Positions 12,535 through 23,500 of a stretch of DNA of 64,000 bases are shown in pieces. The translations under genes and the position numbers were made by a program. Numbering within the stretch: the first letter of the stretch is position 1; each line of letters opens with the position of its first letter. Source of the stretch: Emydura subglobosa (lineage: Eukaryota > Chordata > Testudines > Chelidae); NCBI GenBank assembly GCA_007922225.1, contig ML679956.1, positions 72,676,164-72,740,163 on the forward strand, read 5' to 3'. The notes under the pieces were generated by a model. The model worked only from the letters and a program-made list of their open reading frames with translations, had not been told where the DNA came from and did not search any database.

Positions 12535-13250
12535 TTAGTCAGTCATTCCCAGTCTCCTGCAATGCTCGTTCAAGCTCTCATCATCTTGTGTCTCAGTTAC
12601 TGCAGCATCCTTTTCTGTCATTTGACAAATGCAATGTTGCTCCACTCATCTGCGTTCAGAATGCTGCTGCAGAGATCATTTACCTAGCCTGTCACTTCAA
12701 CCATGTCACCCCCCTCGCTCTATCCCTCCATTGCTCCCCCTTCTCTATTGCAACAGACATAAGCTATTTGGTTTCATTAAGTCCCTTCATGGCCCGTCGC
12801 CACCTGACCTATCATCTCTCTCTCAGTATCAAGAGGTTGACTCTTGCCTGTGGTCAGCCAGTCATACCAGCCTCCATCACCCACTCATTACATTTTCAAT
12901 CACGTATCTTTGTGCTTTCTCCCATGTGGCCCCTCACACCTGGCCAGAGTGCTCCATCAACCTGCATAAAGACACCTCATTGCTCTCCCTCAAATCCTGC
13001 CTTAAATCTCTCCTCTGCCGTGATGCCTACAAAAAAGCTTGACGGTGGCTAGGAGACCATTGCCTAGCAAGCGGGCCAATGTCCCTCTCATTGTTTCCTT
13101 GTACACCCACCTGCCTGTATCTGTTGTCTCTTGTCTTATACTTAGACTGTCAGCTCTTTGGGTCAGTGTTTTTGTTCTGTGTTGGTACAGCACCTAGCAC
13201 GATGGGGTCCGGGTCCCGAACTAGGGCGCCTAAGTGCTGCTGCTGCAAGA
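12535..13250 (+). mobile_element. L2-like LINE, 3' end of ORF2 and tail
   Basis: The plus-strand frame at 12531-13052 includes VQNAAAEIIYLACHFNHVTP and LSLHCSPFSIATDISYL, which correspond to the region after the reverse-transcriptase core of L2/CR1-clade LINEs (family pattern: QNAAARLI..., HITPLL, SLHWLPV). A second frame at 12629-13042 carries homologous pieces, so there are frameshifts. The 3' tail at about 13140-13235 has ttagactgtcagctctttggg and tacagcacctagcacgatggg, the usual L2-type ending. Other copies are at 18690 and 45780. Confidence 0.7.
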
Positions 13251-13261
13251 AGATGACAATG

Positions 13262-13414
13262 ATGCTTCAGAGGAAGATAACCCTTCCTCACGCATAGAAT
13301 ATCATGATGGTGGCTGTTTCGGCAGTGCTATATATGTAGGGCTGGGAGAATTCCTTCCTGCCCCAGTAGACAATCGGCATATCCCCAGAAGCATGAGATT
13401 TGATTACCTATATC
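13262..13414 (+). mobile_element. CR1-like 3' fragment, split by hAT element
   Basis: The fragment contains tgatgcttcagaggaag, gggctgggagaattccttcc and agcatgagatttgatta, words I associate with the 3' region of a turtle CR1 subfamily; similar words occur at 23420-24270. The match breaks exactly at the left end of the hAT transposon (13415), and the trailing words atcttagcaggcat resume after 16175. Confidence 0.5.
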
Positions 13415-16167
13415 TAGTATTCTGCGTTTTCAGTTTTTATCGATTTTCACTGATCAATTACTGCTTTTTTTTTTAATTAAAGGAGTACCGTTTTTACTGG
13501 TTTATGCCTGTTTGTCAATCCACACGGTATTTTTGGGGTACTTATTTTTGCTAAATGCTAATTGTTGTGTCCTGCAGCTCTGAGACTGAAGCAGTTCCAC
13601 AGTGTAAAACATAGAACACACGCACGGTGGAGGTTGGAAAATCAAGCAACGTTAATATCACGCTGTGATTGACTGCCTGTCTATTTCTTTGTGTCCAGTT
13701 AGCATGGTGCTGAATTTAAACAAATCAGTCCTCTACAGATAAAGATATGTAATGCCCCCTATCCACCTGGTTACCTCTTTTAGCACCAATCTCCTTATGG
13801 GTTTGGATGGATAAGCCTGGGTTCCTCTGGATACCCACACAACCAATCCTGCCCTTCCCCCTCCCTCCCCCGCCCCAGGACTCCCAGGCATCTGACCGCC
13901 TTTTGGTCAGACTAGCTCGTCTTCCTGGGCTTTGCCTTGTTAATAATTTGACTCTGCCCCTTCCTCTGAGCAGGCATGCCTGCAATCCTTCCCGAAACCC
14001 ACAGGGGCCCCTGCTGTTCTACTTAATGTTTTTCCTCTTTCCCTCTGGGTTGCCTAGCAGACTGAGTCTGCCCTTGGTTTCTCCTTCCTACCAGAGACAA
14101 TGTGCCTCTCCCTGAATTATCAGCACACACAGTCTCAGGAACCTAGGTCTGCTCCTTGGGGGTTACAGATAGATAAGATAGGAAGGTAAACACAGGGCGA
14201 AGATGCAAATGCATGCTTGAATACCAACAAGAAAATCACGGCTCAGAAATTTTCCAGAAAAAGTAAAAACAGGAGTGAAGAGGATGCACTGCACTGCAAG
14301 TACTGCAACATTAAACAAAGGAGCACGCTGAAAGCAAGAGACACAAGAAGTTTCAAGAAGAAAGTGAGCGTCAGGATAAACCGTCAATATCAGGCGCTTT
14401 CCCCAGGGCTCTTATGAAGGAGAGGACACAGCATGATTGAGTCAATGTATTTGTGCCTGCTCTTTTTTTGCTGGATAGCTGTTGTTAATAGTAGAGGGGC
14501 CTACTGGTGACATTGTGTAATGATACTGGCCTGCAGCAAAAACCCTTCCTAAAGCAGCCAACCTCACTTGTAAGTATCTGAAAGAAGATGGTGATGCTTT
14601 AGTTTCTAAACTGATGGAACAAACTGATGGAAATGTGGTGTCTAGTCTGATTTTTGACGAGTCTCTTGATGCTCTGGACTGTCTGATTTCGTTTTCATTT
14701 TATGATTTCAAAGCGAATAAACCCATGCTGATTCATTCCCTCTGCTGACAGAAGTTTTGTCAATGCAGCAATAACTGACATATTTGAGATATACCAACAA
14801 ACTTGGGAAAATCTGGCCATAACTAACACAGATTCTGCTTCCTACATGGCTAAATTTACACAGATTAAACTCAAGCAGAAACCGAAACTGCTAGATATTA
14901 CCTGTCCCACACATCTGATTAACAATGCACTGTCAGCAGCTACTGCTACAGAAATGAAAGACGTGAAATCTTGTATCATTGGATTCAGGGCCGTTTTCAA
15001 GCACTCAAACAAGTTGAAGGTTGAACAAGTTGAACAGGACGAGATGAGTGTTGTACTAACTGCTGATTCCCTACCCGTTCTGCACATCTGTGGATGAGCT
15101 TGTATTTCACTGCCTGTCATGTAAATAACGTGTGGACTCTGCTAATGAGTCTCCTAGAGCACCTTTATTTGTTGGTTCTAAAGCAGAAATGCTGAAGAGA
15201 TGGGCAAATAACCAAAATGACCGCCAGCTTCTGCGCACCAACATAAAGTTCATTGTTGAAAATTTGGAATCACTCTGTGACACACAGAAAACACTGGAGT
15301 TTTCTCCAACTCCTGCCAGCACCTTTACCAAAACAGTCATGTATGGGATCCTGACCATCAAAATCTCAGCTCAACTGAGCACAAAAGCTGCAAGAGAAAC
15401 ATACAGTGAGAAAACCCAGCTGTTTCTGGAAATCCTTCCCACCCTGGAACAGAAGAAAAGCAAAAAAGCATTCAAAACCTTCAACACAATGATCATTGAG
15501 AAATGGGAGATGACCACAGTCCGTAATCTGAACCCCGAAGTGTTTGGTGCTGAAGATTCTTTTTGGAATGTCTTCCAGGTTTTGCACCCCTTCCTCAAGG
15601 TGAATTTTGCAGCAAATTATGACCGTTATGCCTGAGTGTTTCAAACATTGGCCACTAAAGATGAAATTTCAAATCTGAATTGGGAATGTGCTACTTACAG
15701 GAATTTCCCTAAACTTGACAATGCAAAACTGGATGTGCCGGCTTTTTGGAACAGTCATCAAGACACACTTCCCAACTTCAGGAAAGTGGCACAATTAACT
15801 TTGAGTGTACCCCCGGGATCTATTAATGCAGAGCGCATAGTTTCAAAGTTGGATTTACATCCAAGACAGTAAGAGGCTCAACATGAGTGAGGATACTCTG
15901 AAGAAATTTATGTGAGCGTAGGCAAACCAGGATTTCTGGAAAAACTACTAGCTCTGAGAGAGACAAAACATACCTTTGTACATTTAAAAGTTTCAATTAT
16001 ACTGTAGTAAAATGTGTATATGACAAAAGCTTTTTGTTTCTCTTTTCCCCCATGATTTTTCAATTTTTAACCTGATTTCATCCCAGTTTTTATGTTTGGA
16101 AAATAAATATTGAAAAAAAACCAGATTTTTTTTTTTTATGAATAAAAAATGAAAATGTGGAACACTA
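13415..16167 (+). mobile_element. hAT DNA transposon remnant 1 with TIRs and 8-bp TSD
   Basis: A 2,753-bp element. The left terminus tagtattctgcgttttcag and the inverted right terminus tagtgttccacattttcat agree at about 21 of 26 positions when extended. It is flanked by CCTATATC (13407-13414) and CTTATATC (16168-16175), a 7/8 match to the 8-bp duplication made by hAT transposases. Inside, plus-strand frames give a zinc-finger-like N-terminus (HCKYCN, 14217-14417), a central segment (14846-15097, 15132-15635) and a C-terminal dimerisation-like segment (15636-15872, with LTLSVPPGSINAERIVS). Stops and frameshifts make it inactive. Confidence 0.82.
14217..15872 (+). pseudogene. hAT transposase pseudogene (element 1)
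   Basis: The transposase of element 13415-16167 is broken into at least four open pieces. The first has a CxxC and basic residues like a BED-type DNA-binding finger. The middle has NNALSAATATEMKDVKSC and ESLCDTQKTLEFSP. The last has the hATC-like PPGSINAERIVSKL, where the family usually reads P-x-S-S-A-x-x-E-R-x-F-S. A single in-frame stop separates the 15132-15635 and 15636-15872 pieces. The call as hAT rests on the C-terminal pattern together with the 8-bp target duplication. Confidence 0.75.
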
Positions 16168-16344
16168 CTTATATCTTAGCAGGCATCATTACAGTTATTA
16201 CTGGTCATAAAATTATTAAACAGTTAAAGTATTTGATTGATTGCTTAACGACTTTGATTCTTGATTTCATTTTCATGACATATTGATGTTTGCCATACAG
16301 GTAACACTCAAGCAAAACAGACTGATGTTACCTTGTGAAATGGC

Positions 16345-16450
16345 GTTTCTTCAGTAGATTTCAAAGTGCTCTACAGAGGAAGTCAAAATCACTCTCCCTA
16401 TTTTACAGATGGGAAAACTGAGGCAGTGGAAGATCTGACCTTAGGTTTTC
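16345..16450 (-). repeat. MIR-like SINE fragment, antisense
   Basis: The core words attttacagatgggaaaactg and gaggcagtggaag match the conserved MIR segment that normally reads the count of tissue 'ttttacagatgaggaaactgaggc'-like pattern in antisense copies. Only about 100 bp remain. Confidence 0.6.
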
Positions 16451-16454
16451 AGGT

Positions 16455-17270
16455 TTATACTTTCTTAAATACTGTGTTTTACCGTATAATCGCTAGAGGA
16501 AATAAAGTGGTATATATATCTTTAGTAATAGAGATTATGCACTTAAAGCATGGGTCTGCACTCTCTCTAAAATAGCAGAAATATAGCTAAAGTTATCAAC
16601 ATTTTTATTGCAGCAATACAAGAATTATTCATAGGTTTAATTTCACCCTGTGTTGCTTTTTTAAACATAGCTCCATAGATCTTTTCCTTTCTAAAAGCCA
16701 GAGGTCTTTTTTTTTTTTGTTTGACCAGAATAGATTAAACTACCAAAATAGGCTGACATTTGAAAAGTTCCCTAGGCAATGTAGATGCCCAATTCATATT
16801 AGAACTGATGAATAATGAGTGTCCAAATCCTATGCAGATTTGAAAATCTAAGGCATAAGGCCCAGATACTCAGCAGGCATATATTGGCATATATTGGAGC
16901 TACACTCATTTATACCAGCGGAGGATTCAGATTATATTTTATGGGTATTTTATGTTATCTTCTTCCCTACAACATGGGGGGATGGAATCTATTGAATATT
17001 TCTTGGGTTTTATTGCACAGGTGGCTTTGTTCAGTTCAAGACCCCCAGTAGTAGAATGATCATTGCTATTATTTAATATTGCATTGGGATGAAAGCGATT
17101 GACATGAAAGTCATCCCTTTCCAAAAGGATTACTGAACTGATTTCTTTCTTCCCAAGGCAGCAGAGAGACCTGGCAAAGAATGGCACTGTAAATTATTGC
17201 AGAGTTCTTGCATAACTATGGCTGTCAGGTGAGTGGAGATGGAATGCCTTATGAGGGAAGCAATTATGAA
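16455..17270. other. CRHR2 intron, no recognised feature
   Basis: Unique-looking A/T-rich sequence with no exon or named repeat seen. Confidence 0.5.
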
Positions 17271-17274
17271 TACA

Positions 17275-17395
17275 CATATGAGGCCTGATCCAGCAATTCT
17301 TACTCAATCTAGTAGCTGAATTCAGTGGGACTACTTGGGCAAGTGAAACGCTATGCAATTGCAGCCATGTACTGCATATCTCAATAACAGCACCT
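17275..17395. repeat. Palindromic caatggg-type short element
   Basis: The words aggcctgatccagcaattc, agtgggactacttgggc and gcaattgcagcc are those of a short palindromic interspersed repeat found across sauropsids. Related copies lie near 8680, 19915, 39000, 41930 and 50090. Confidence 0.45.
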
Positions 17396-17439
17396 TGAGG
17401 AAAGAATTAGGGTGGAATTTTCTAAAAGTGCTTAAGGGA

Positions 17440-17680
17440 ATTTAGGAGCATGAATCCTACTAAAGGCTTTTGCAGCTCCCATTTTGTGACTCAGGAGACC
17501 TGGATTATATTCCTGGCTCTGCCATTGGCCTACTGTGTGACCTTGGACAGGTAACTTCACCTCTCTGTGTCTCAGTTTCCTCGTCTGTAAAATGGGGATA
17601 TGATACTGACTTTGTTTACAAAGTACTTTGATATCTGCTATGAAAATCCTCATATAAGAGCTAGGCATTATTATTATTCA
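17440..17680 (+). repeat. MIR SINE
   Basis: A well-preserved MIR. It contains caggagacctggattatatt, tggctctgccattggcctac, tgtgaccttggacaggtaac, tctgtgtctcagtttcctcg and tctgtaaaatggggatatga, in the normal order of the tRNA-derived part, the core and the LINE-like tail. Confidence 0.85.
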
Positions 17681-17684
17681 AGGG

Positions 17685-18087
17685 GCCCAATAATCCTACT
17701 CTTTTACACATTGAATAACTCCTTCCTCTGCAACTGTCCCATTGATTCCAATGGGAAAAGTCCTTCTCATCTTCAATCATGATAGGAGAATCATTCCTTG
17801 AATGACAAAGTTGATAAATGACATGACAATGTCTGAATTTAATGCAGTTTTTGCATGAGCCAGAATATCAGATAATTTGCTAAAGACACAGGAGTAAATA
17901 CAAAACCACTTTACTTATTAGCCGCATCAATGCTTTGATATAATGGGATAGACAGATGGACAGGAAATACTGCTTTCCTTAATCCGTTTTCAATGCATTA
18001 GATGCATTTACATTCCTTTAGACCATAATGAAGTATATGAAATTACTGAACATGCAAGGGAATCTTTTTTGTTTTATATATATATAC

Positions 18088-18124
<37 letters not shown>

Positions 18125-18326
18125 TCATTTTATGAATATTCAGTGGAGTGGAAAGATATGAATATTTATCTAATCAACACACATTTGATTATGCACTCAA
18201 TCTTTTTAAAGTTATGTGCAGCAAGCATATGGATAATGCCCTTTGTAGCATTTTTATACATCTAAATAAATAATTCAGGGTCCTCCCCAACACAAGACAA
18301 GTGGATCCCGTAGCCACATCACATAC
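17685..18326. other. CRHR2 intron with compound TA/CA microsatellite
   Basis: No exon here apart from the one starting at 18327. A compound (TA)n-(CA)n tract covers about 18075-18124. The rest looks single-copy. Confidence 0.6.
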
Positions 18327-18444
18327 CTCATTGCTCTCATGTATGTTATGATCAATCATCTGAAGCAGGAACCACATTACATTCCTCAGAATGAACGTGG
18401 TGATCAGGTTCCAGTGGATAATATTTCGCAGACATCTGATGCTC
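18327..18444 (-). CDS. CRHR2: CRHR2 coding exon, intracellular loop 1 and helix 2
   Basis: 118 bp: one base completing Arg, then 39 codons, acceptor cccattag|G and donor GAG|gtatgt (phase 0). It encodes the short first intracellular loop SIRCLRN, the class B signature [12 protein letters not shown] that opens helix 2, then VMWFLLQ and the start of extracellular loop 1 ending HESNE. The His and Asn/Arg positions conserved in secretin-family helix 2 are intact. An open frame continues past both splice sites for some codons but loses all similarity there, which supports the boundaries. Confidence 0.96.
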
Positions 18445-18540
18445 CTAATGGGAGGAAAATATGAATCATTAAACAATGCCCCCCACTAATCTTCCCTGTT
18501 TGAGGCATGTATCAGTAACACGTTGTACCTTGGTGAGAGG

Positions 18541-18598
18541 GGGCAGACTAGATGACCTCTCGAGATCCTCTTCAGCCCAACATTTCTAGGATTCTATA
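18541..18598 (+). mobile_element. CR1 3' tail fragment
   Basis: ggcagactagatgacctctc, then gatcctcttcagcccaac, then ttctaggattctat is the last ~60 bp of a CR1 LINE. It lies about 100 bp upstream, in gene sense, of the helix 2 exon. Confidence 0.75.
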
Positions 18599-18689
18599 GG
18601 AAAACGACTGAGGGGAGTACAGAATGCAAAGCCATTTGAATAGCTGGCCAACAGAAATAATTTAAACAAATGAAAGAATTAACTGGACA

Positions 18690-19470
18690 AACACAAGCTG
18701 CTTGCCTTTATTTTCATGGCTCTCCACAGCATACCCCAAGCTACCTATCACTTCTGACATGCCACTGAAATGTTGATTCCTCTTCTGACCAGCCATCAAC
18801 ACCAGCCACCAATGCCTACTTATTAAACTTCCAAAGAAGCACCTTTGTGCTTTCTCCCACGCTGTGCCTAGTGGTTGGGAGGAGCTCCCCATAACTATCT
18901 GCAAAGCCACCTCATTGTCTGCCTTCAAATCCTCCTTAAAACCCCATTCCCATGATGCCAACAACAAAAATCTTGACAACGATTAGACAGCTGGAATGCT
19001 CACCAGTATCATCTCGGTTTCCTTGTGGTCCTCTGTGTGCCTGCCTGTAACCCTCTGTTGACTGTCTGGTCTACACTGGAACTTACATTAGCAAAACTAC
19101 GTGTCTCAGGGATGTGAAAAAATCCACACCGGTGAGAGACGCAACTATGTTGACCTAACCCTCGGAGTAAACAGTGCTAGGTCGACGGAAGAATTCTTCC
19201 ACTGACCAATCCACCACCTCTCAGGGATGTGGATTACCTACCTTGATAGGAGAACCCCTCCCAGCTGCGCAGGTAGTGTCTCCACCGAATTGCTACAGTT
19301 GCGCGGTGGAGCTGTTGTAGCATTTTAAGCGTAGACATACACTTATAGTTAGATGGTAAGCTCTTCTGGTCAGGGAATGTCTTTTTGTTCTGTTTATACA
19401 GCGCCTCACATAGTGGGGCCCTGGCCCACGACTGGGCTGTTAAGTGCTACCACAAAAACATAAAATAAGG
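18690..19470 (+). mobile_element. L2-like LINE 3' end split by a MITE
   Basis: Homologous to the element at 12535-13250: tgtgctttctcccacgctgt, cttcaaatcctccttaaaac and tgatgccaacaac parallel the same words there. The tail gatggtaagctcttctggtc and tacagcgcctcacatagtgg follows at 19350-19430. Between body and tail lies an inserted 19066-19340 element. Confidence 0.65.
19066..19340. mobile_element. MITE (tctacact family) nested in L2
   Basis: Begins ggtctacactggaacttaca and ends ttttaagcgtagacata, with the inner words ctcagggatgtgaaaaaatc and aggtcgacggaagaattctt. The latter is part of an internal inverted repeat around gtcgacgg...ccac. It has no coding capacity. It interrupts the L2 element exactly where body and tail would otherwise join. 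Confidence 0.65.
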
Positions 19471-19909
19471 AGGCTTCTCCCCTCTCCATTTTCAAAACTC
19501 ATCCTATTAAGCATGGCTGCGTACCGAATGAGAGGTTGGTGTAGGGATGTGTAGAGAGAGAAAGCATGAGTGGGCATGCCTGGAATTGTGGCAGGGTGGG
19601 GAGGGTGGAAAAAGAGAGAAAGAAAGACAGCACCGGCGTGAGCACAAGATAAAGGCTGTGACAAGACTTCCATATGTCTGGTAAACCCTTCACCGTTACC
19701 TCATCCACCCCACCTGCCTGTCTGCTCTGTCCACCTGCTGCCTCCTGTCGGACTCTCAGACCGTAAAGGCTCTGGGGCAAAGACTGTCCTGGGGCATCGC
19801 ACATTGAAGCCTTGATCCTTCCCTGGGGCTCCCGGGGTGCTAGCCCAGGGCAAAATCGGAACGAACTAACTGAACAACATCAGAGCGAGAGCGAGAGCGC
19901 ATGGGTAGG

Positions 19910-20007
19910 ACTGAGGCCCTGAGCCTGCAAACGCTCACTCCCATTCTTAACTTTAATCATGCTGAGTAGCTCCACTAGCATCAAAGGCGCCGCTCACATG
20001 CTTTAAG
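19910..20007. repeat. Palindromic short element, left part, split by hAT
   Basis: ggccctgagcctgcaaacgc, cttaactttaatcatgctga and cgctcacatgctttaag belong to the palindromic caatggg-type repeat. It is cut at 20007 by the hAT element and resumes as gctttaagctgagcctgtgc at 22598. Confidence 0.55.
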
Positions 20008-20039
20008 TTAGAGGTCTTTGAAATGTGGGGCACGCCCCC

Positions 20040-20480
20040 CGGGGGGGCATGGAGGAACATTGAGGGGGGCGCGGGAGCCCCTGCTGTCCTGAGCTCCCCA
20101 GGGCTGAGAGCCGGGAAGCCCCCCCTCAGCCGCAGGTCTGAGAGCCGGGAGGCCCTGTCATCTAAGGGCTTCCAGTGGAGAACCCCAGGGCTGAGAGAGG
20201 GGAGGCCCCCGCTGCTCTGGGGGTCCAAGCAGGAACCCCTGGCTGAGAGCAGAGAAGCCCTGCGGCCGGGATCTCAGCAGGAGCCCCTGCCATCCCTGGG
20301 CTGAGAGTGGGAAGCCATGCCACCCCACGCTCAGAGCTGGAGCCCCTTCCCTCAGCAGGGCTCACAGCGGGTGCCTCTTCATTAACAGCTAACTGTGGGG
20401 CTGAGAGCAGCAAGCCCCACAGTCAGCTGCCTGGGGCTGACAGGGGAAGCGCCACCACCAGGGGCTGACAAAGGGAGTGC
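20040..20480. repeat. GC-rich irregular repeat inside hAT 2
   Basis: Variants of gggctgagagccgggaagcc recur at about 20101, 20137, 20188, 20241, 20298, 20358 (diverged), 20398, 20432 and 20461. The spacing is irregular, 23-60 bp, with aggagcccctg-like spacers. Confidence 0.7.
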
Positions 20481-20991
20481 TCTCCGCCAGCCAATCCTTT
20501 CTCCAGCAACAACCACCTTTCCCTCTCCTGTTCAGTGTCACGTGCTGCCCTTACGACAAGCGGTTGTGCAGTGCTTATTCCGCTGGTGAGTCTGATATTT
20601 TTTCCCACCATCGTGTGGTGAACCAGGGATCGGCGCTCATTGCCAAAAGATGGCAGTGTTCCAAAACGAAAGCCAGCAGCTGAAATGGCTAACGTTGGCA
20701 CAGAGGAAAAAATCTACAAAAACAAGGAAATAGGATGACGCACATTTGGATTTTGGTTTCGCTTCCGTTGCGGTTAATGGAGAAATTAGGCCTCAATGCG
20801 TAGTGCGTGCAGTAACTTGAGCAAACGATAGCCTGATGCCAATAAAATGAAGCCGCCATTTAGAAACAAAACATGGCGACCTGGTAGGAAAGAACAGAGG
20901 TTTTTCGCGTGAAAGCAACAAGAAATTATTAAAGAAAAAAACACCATGAAAAATGTGGTATTCACCTCTGCCAGTGCTTTAAAAGCATCCT

Positions 20992-22435
20992 ATGAAGTTG
21001 CGTACCGCATTGCCAAGAATAAAACACAACTGGGGAAAAATGATTCTCCCAGCTGCAATTGACATTTGCAGGACAATGTCAGAAAAGTTAAAAATGATCC
21101 CGGTGTCAGATACCACAGTTGGCTGCCAAATCTCTGACATGTCAGAAAATATCAAGGCCCAGCTGATCTCTCGATTGCAATCCAATTTATTTGCAATCCA
21201 GTTGGATGAAAAAACAGATATATCAAAAGAAGCTCATTTAATTACTTATGTTCGGTACTGTCAGGAAACATCAATATTGAAGATTTCTTGTTCTGCAAGC
21301 CAATTAAGATGTGCGTAACTGGATCTGAACTGTTTAACATTTTAAACGACTTCCTAACTTCTCATGAGTTGAAATGGGAAGCCTGAGGCAGAATCTGCAT
21401 GGATGGAGCTACTTCTGTGTCTGGAGGTAGGGCAGGCTTGAATGCCAAAGTGTTTGAAATTGCTCCACATATACTGTGGACTCCTATGATACACTGCAAA
21501 GCCCTTGCAACTCGAAACATGGATCGGGAACTTACAAATGTTCTGAGTTCTGCTATTAAAATCATGAATTTTATCAAGACACAGCTCACGAAAGCATGTT
21601 TCTCTGCAATGCTTTGTGCAGAAATGGGAGCAGAGCACGATTCTTTATTATTTCACATGGAAGTCAGGTGGCTATCCAGGGGGAAAGTGTTGCAACATGT
21701 TTATGAACTGAGAAATGAAGTTTGACTTTTTCTATTGGATTTTGTTTTCAGCATGCATACACACTGTGTGATCTCTGCTGGCTTGTGCTTTTGGTTTACC
21801 TTGCTGATATTTTTGACAAGCTGAATTCTCTAAATGTCTCATTGCAAGGAGCGGAAAGTACTATTTTTGACCTGCACAACAAGATATCAGCATTCAAGAG
21901 AAAGCTAGGTCTTTGGAAAACAAAGCATTTCATTCCCGTTGTTAACTGGTGCTATTAAGGAAACAGAATCTGAACTATTGAGTGTTCTGGAGCCAATCAA
22001 GAATCACTTAACTTCTCTCAGAGCCTGTTTGGATCAATATTTTCCCAAGGGAAATGCACCCCTGAATGACTGGATTATCCAATCTTTTGTAGCTGTGGCA
22101 GTGACCTTGTCTCACCTCTCAAATGACATGCAGGGAAACTGATTGAACTTCAGAGTGATGGCACATTAGAAATTCAATTTTAAAAAAAATCTTTGGGGAA
22201 TTTTTGGTTGAAAGTTGGCTCAGAATATTCAGCTTTGTCAAAGTGTGCAATCGAAGCTTTTTTACAGCTTGGTTCATCTTATTTGTGTGAGATCAGATTC
22301 TTTGTGCTGGCTGTGCTAAAGACAAAGTACAGTTCAAGACTGGAAGTGGAGGACAACCTCAGAGTGTCTGTTTCAAAAATCTCCTCACAAATTGATAAAC
22401 TATTTGCAGAGAAACAGCCACATTTACAGGTGTAG
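20992..22435 (+). pseudogene. ZBED/SCAND3-like hAT transposase pseudogene
   Basis: Diagnostic stretches are VSDTTVGCQISDMSENIKAQ and FAIQLDEKTDISKEAHLITY (first catalytic Asp region), [32 protein letters not shown] and [13 protein letters not shown]. They lie in different frames: 20992-21318, then 21399-21725, with C-terminal remnants to about 22435. The order and spacing match the SCAND3/ZBED-type hAT family. No intact frame longer than about 110 codons is left. Confidence 0.82.
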
Positions 22436-22518
22436 GCAATTTAATTAAAGTTATAAGGTCTCTCTTAGGTTTCTGAGTAGGCTATCAACCATACTTTTGC
22501 ATGTGTCTATTTCTTTCT

Positions 22519-22534
22519 GGGGGGGGGGGGGGGG
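22519..22534. repeat. Poly-G tract in the 3' end of hAT 2
   Basis: 16 consecutive G just inside the right end of the hAT element. Confidence 0.95.
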
Positions 22535-22605
22535 AGAGGGTGCAACAAAAATTGTAACTCAAAGGGGAGTCTCAGTTCAAAAGGTTTGAAAGCCACGGCT
22601 TTAAG

Positions 22606-23155
22606 CTGAGCCTGTGCGCAAGCTGAGCCTTAACAAGACTGAGACTGCAGTTCAGGAAGTGAGGTTTTGGCAGGAGATGTTGCAGAGTTGCATACTGCTG
22701 GAGTACATCATGTTTACGATCTTTACGGAGCCCACTGTGTCTTTAGAGAGAGAAACATTTTTAAAGGCAGAGCAGACTTTTCAAATATATTTTATGGCGA
22801 GACATGACCTTGGGCATGGAATATTTTTATTCCAGTTATTTTAATAAAATGCTTTTCCTGGAGGCGTGATGTTTGTGCCCCCAGAGATTCAGAAGCACTG
22901 GCATTTTTAAAAATCTAAATACTGCTCAGTTGAAAGTCACAGGAGTGGTAACGTGCATAGCCAGGGGCAGAAAATGATGAGAAAAGACAGAGATAAATTA
23001 GTATGAGATAGAGAGAAACAGAGGAATAAATATATTGTTTAGAGACAGCAGGGCAGAACAATGGAAAATTAATGAAGTAAAGTCAAACACAGGAATGCAG
23101 AGGGAATTCTGTTCCCAGATACATGCAACGGGCCTTCTTGTTTACTGCAATTGCA
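22606..23155. other. CRHR2 intron, no recognised feature
   Basis: After the remnant of the palindromic repeat, the sequence has no exon or named repeat that I can identify. Confidence 0.45.
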
Positions 23156-23159
23156 TCTG

Positions 23160-23425
23160 AATATGATTGTTATTGATAGTACAGTAGCACTTGGAGGGCC
23201 CAAATGAGAGCAGGGCCACAGTATGCTAGGTGCAGTACACAGACACGTCAGAAAAACCCTGCCCTGCCGAACTGTCTATGGAGACAAGACTGCCAAAGGA
23301 AGAATTATCATCACCATTTTATAGATGGGGGACTAAGGCGTACAGAGATTAAACAACCTGCTCAAGAAATCTTTGGCACAGCCAGGAATTGAATCTAGAT
23401 TTCCTGAGTCTCAGTCCACAAGAAC
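23160..23425 (-). repeat. MIR/L2-tail type repeat, antisense
   Basis: gtatgctaggtgcagtacac resembles the antisense L2-type tail. attttatagatgggggacta, aggcgtacagagattaaaca and gccaggaattgaatctagat match an antisense MIR core and tRNA part. Confidence 0.65.
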
Positions 23426-23500
23426 GACCAGGCTTGATCAGACCCCTGCTCCATCTAGTCCAACACTCTGTCGCGAGCAATGGCCGGCAACAGATGCTTT
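23420..23500 (+). mobile_element. CR1-like 3' fragment, left part
   Basis: tccatctagtccaacactct, tggccggcaacagatgcttt is the start of a CR1-subfamily 3' region (the pattern is ccatctagcccagtatcctg at 27450). It is interrupted at 23500 and continues at 24194-24270 with gatgcttcagaggaaggtgc and taatctgaccccatggaagt. Confidence 0.6.

Larger units (their letters stand above)
20008..22597 (+). mobile_element. hAT DNA transposon remnant 2 (ZBED/SCAND3-like) with perfect 8-bp TSD
   Basis: A 2,590-bp element flanked by identical GCTTTAAG at 20000-20007 and 22598-22605. The left end tagaggtctttgaaatgtgg and the inverted right end (from ggtttgaaagccac) fit the hAT terminal pattern CAGNGGTTCTCAAA with decay. 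Plus-strand frames (20992-21318, 21399-21725, 21939-22142, 22193-22435) encode a transposase of the type that gave rise to host ZBED5/ZBED8/SCAND3-like genes. The 5' third (20040-20480) is GC-rich with an irregular repeat. Frameshifts and stops make it inactive. Confidence 0.85.

Noticed and set aside
20992..22435. Domesticated ZBED/SCAND3-type host gene
   Set aside because: The frame is broken repeatedly and the element still has its own termini and target duplication, so it is a dead transposon, not a host gene.
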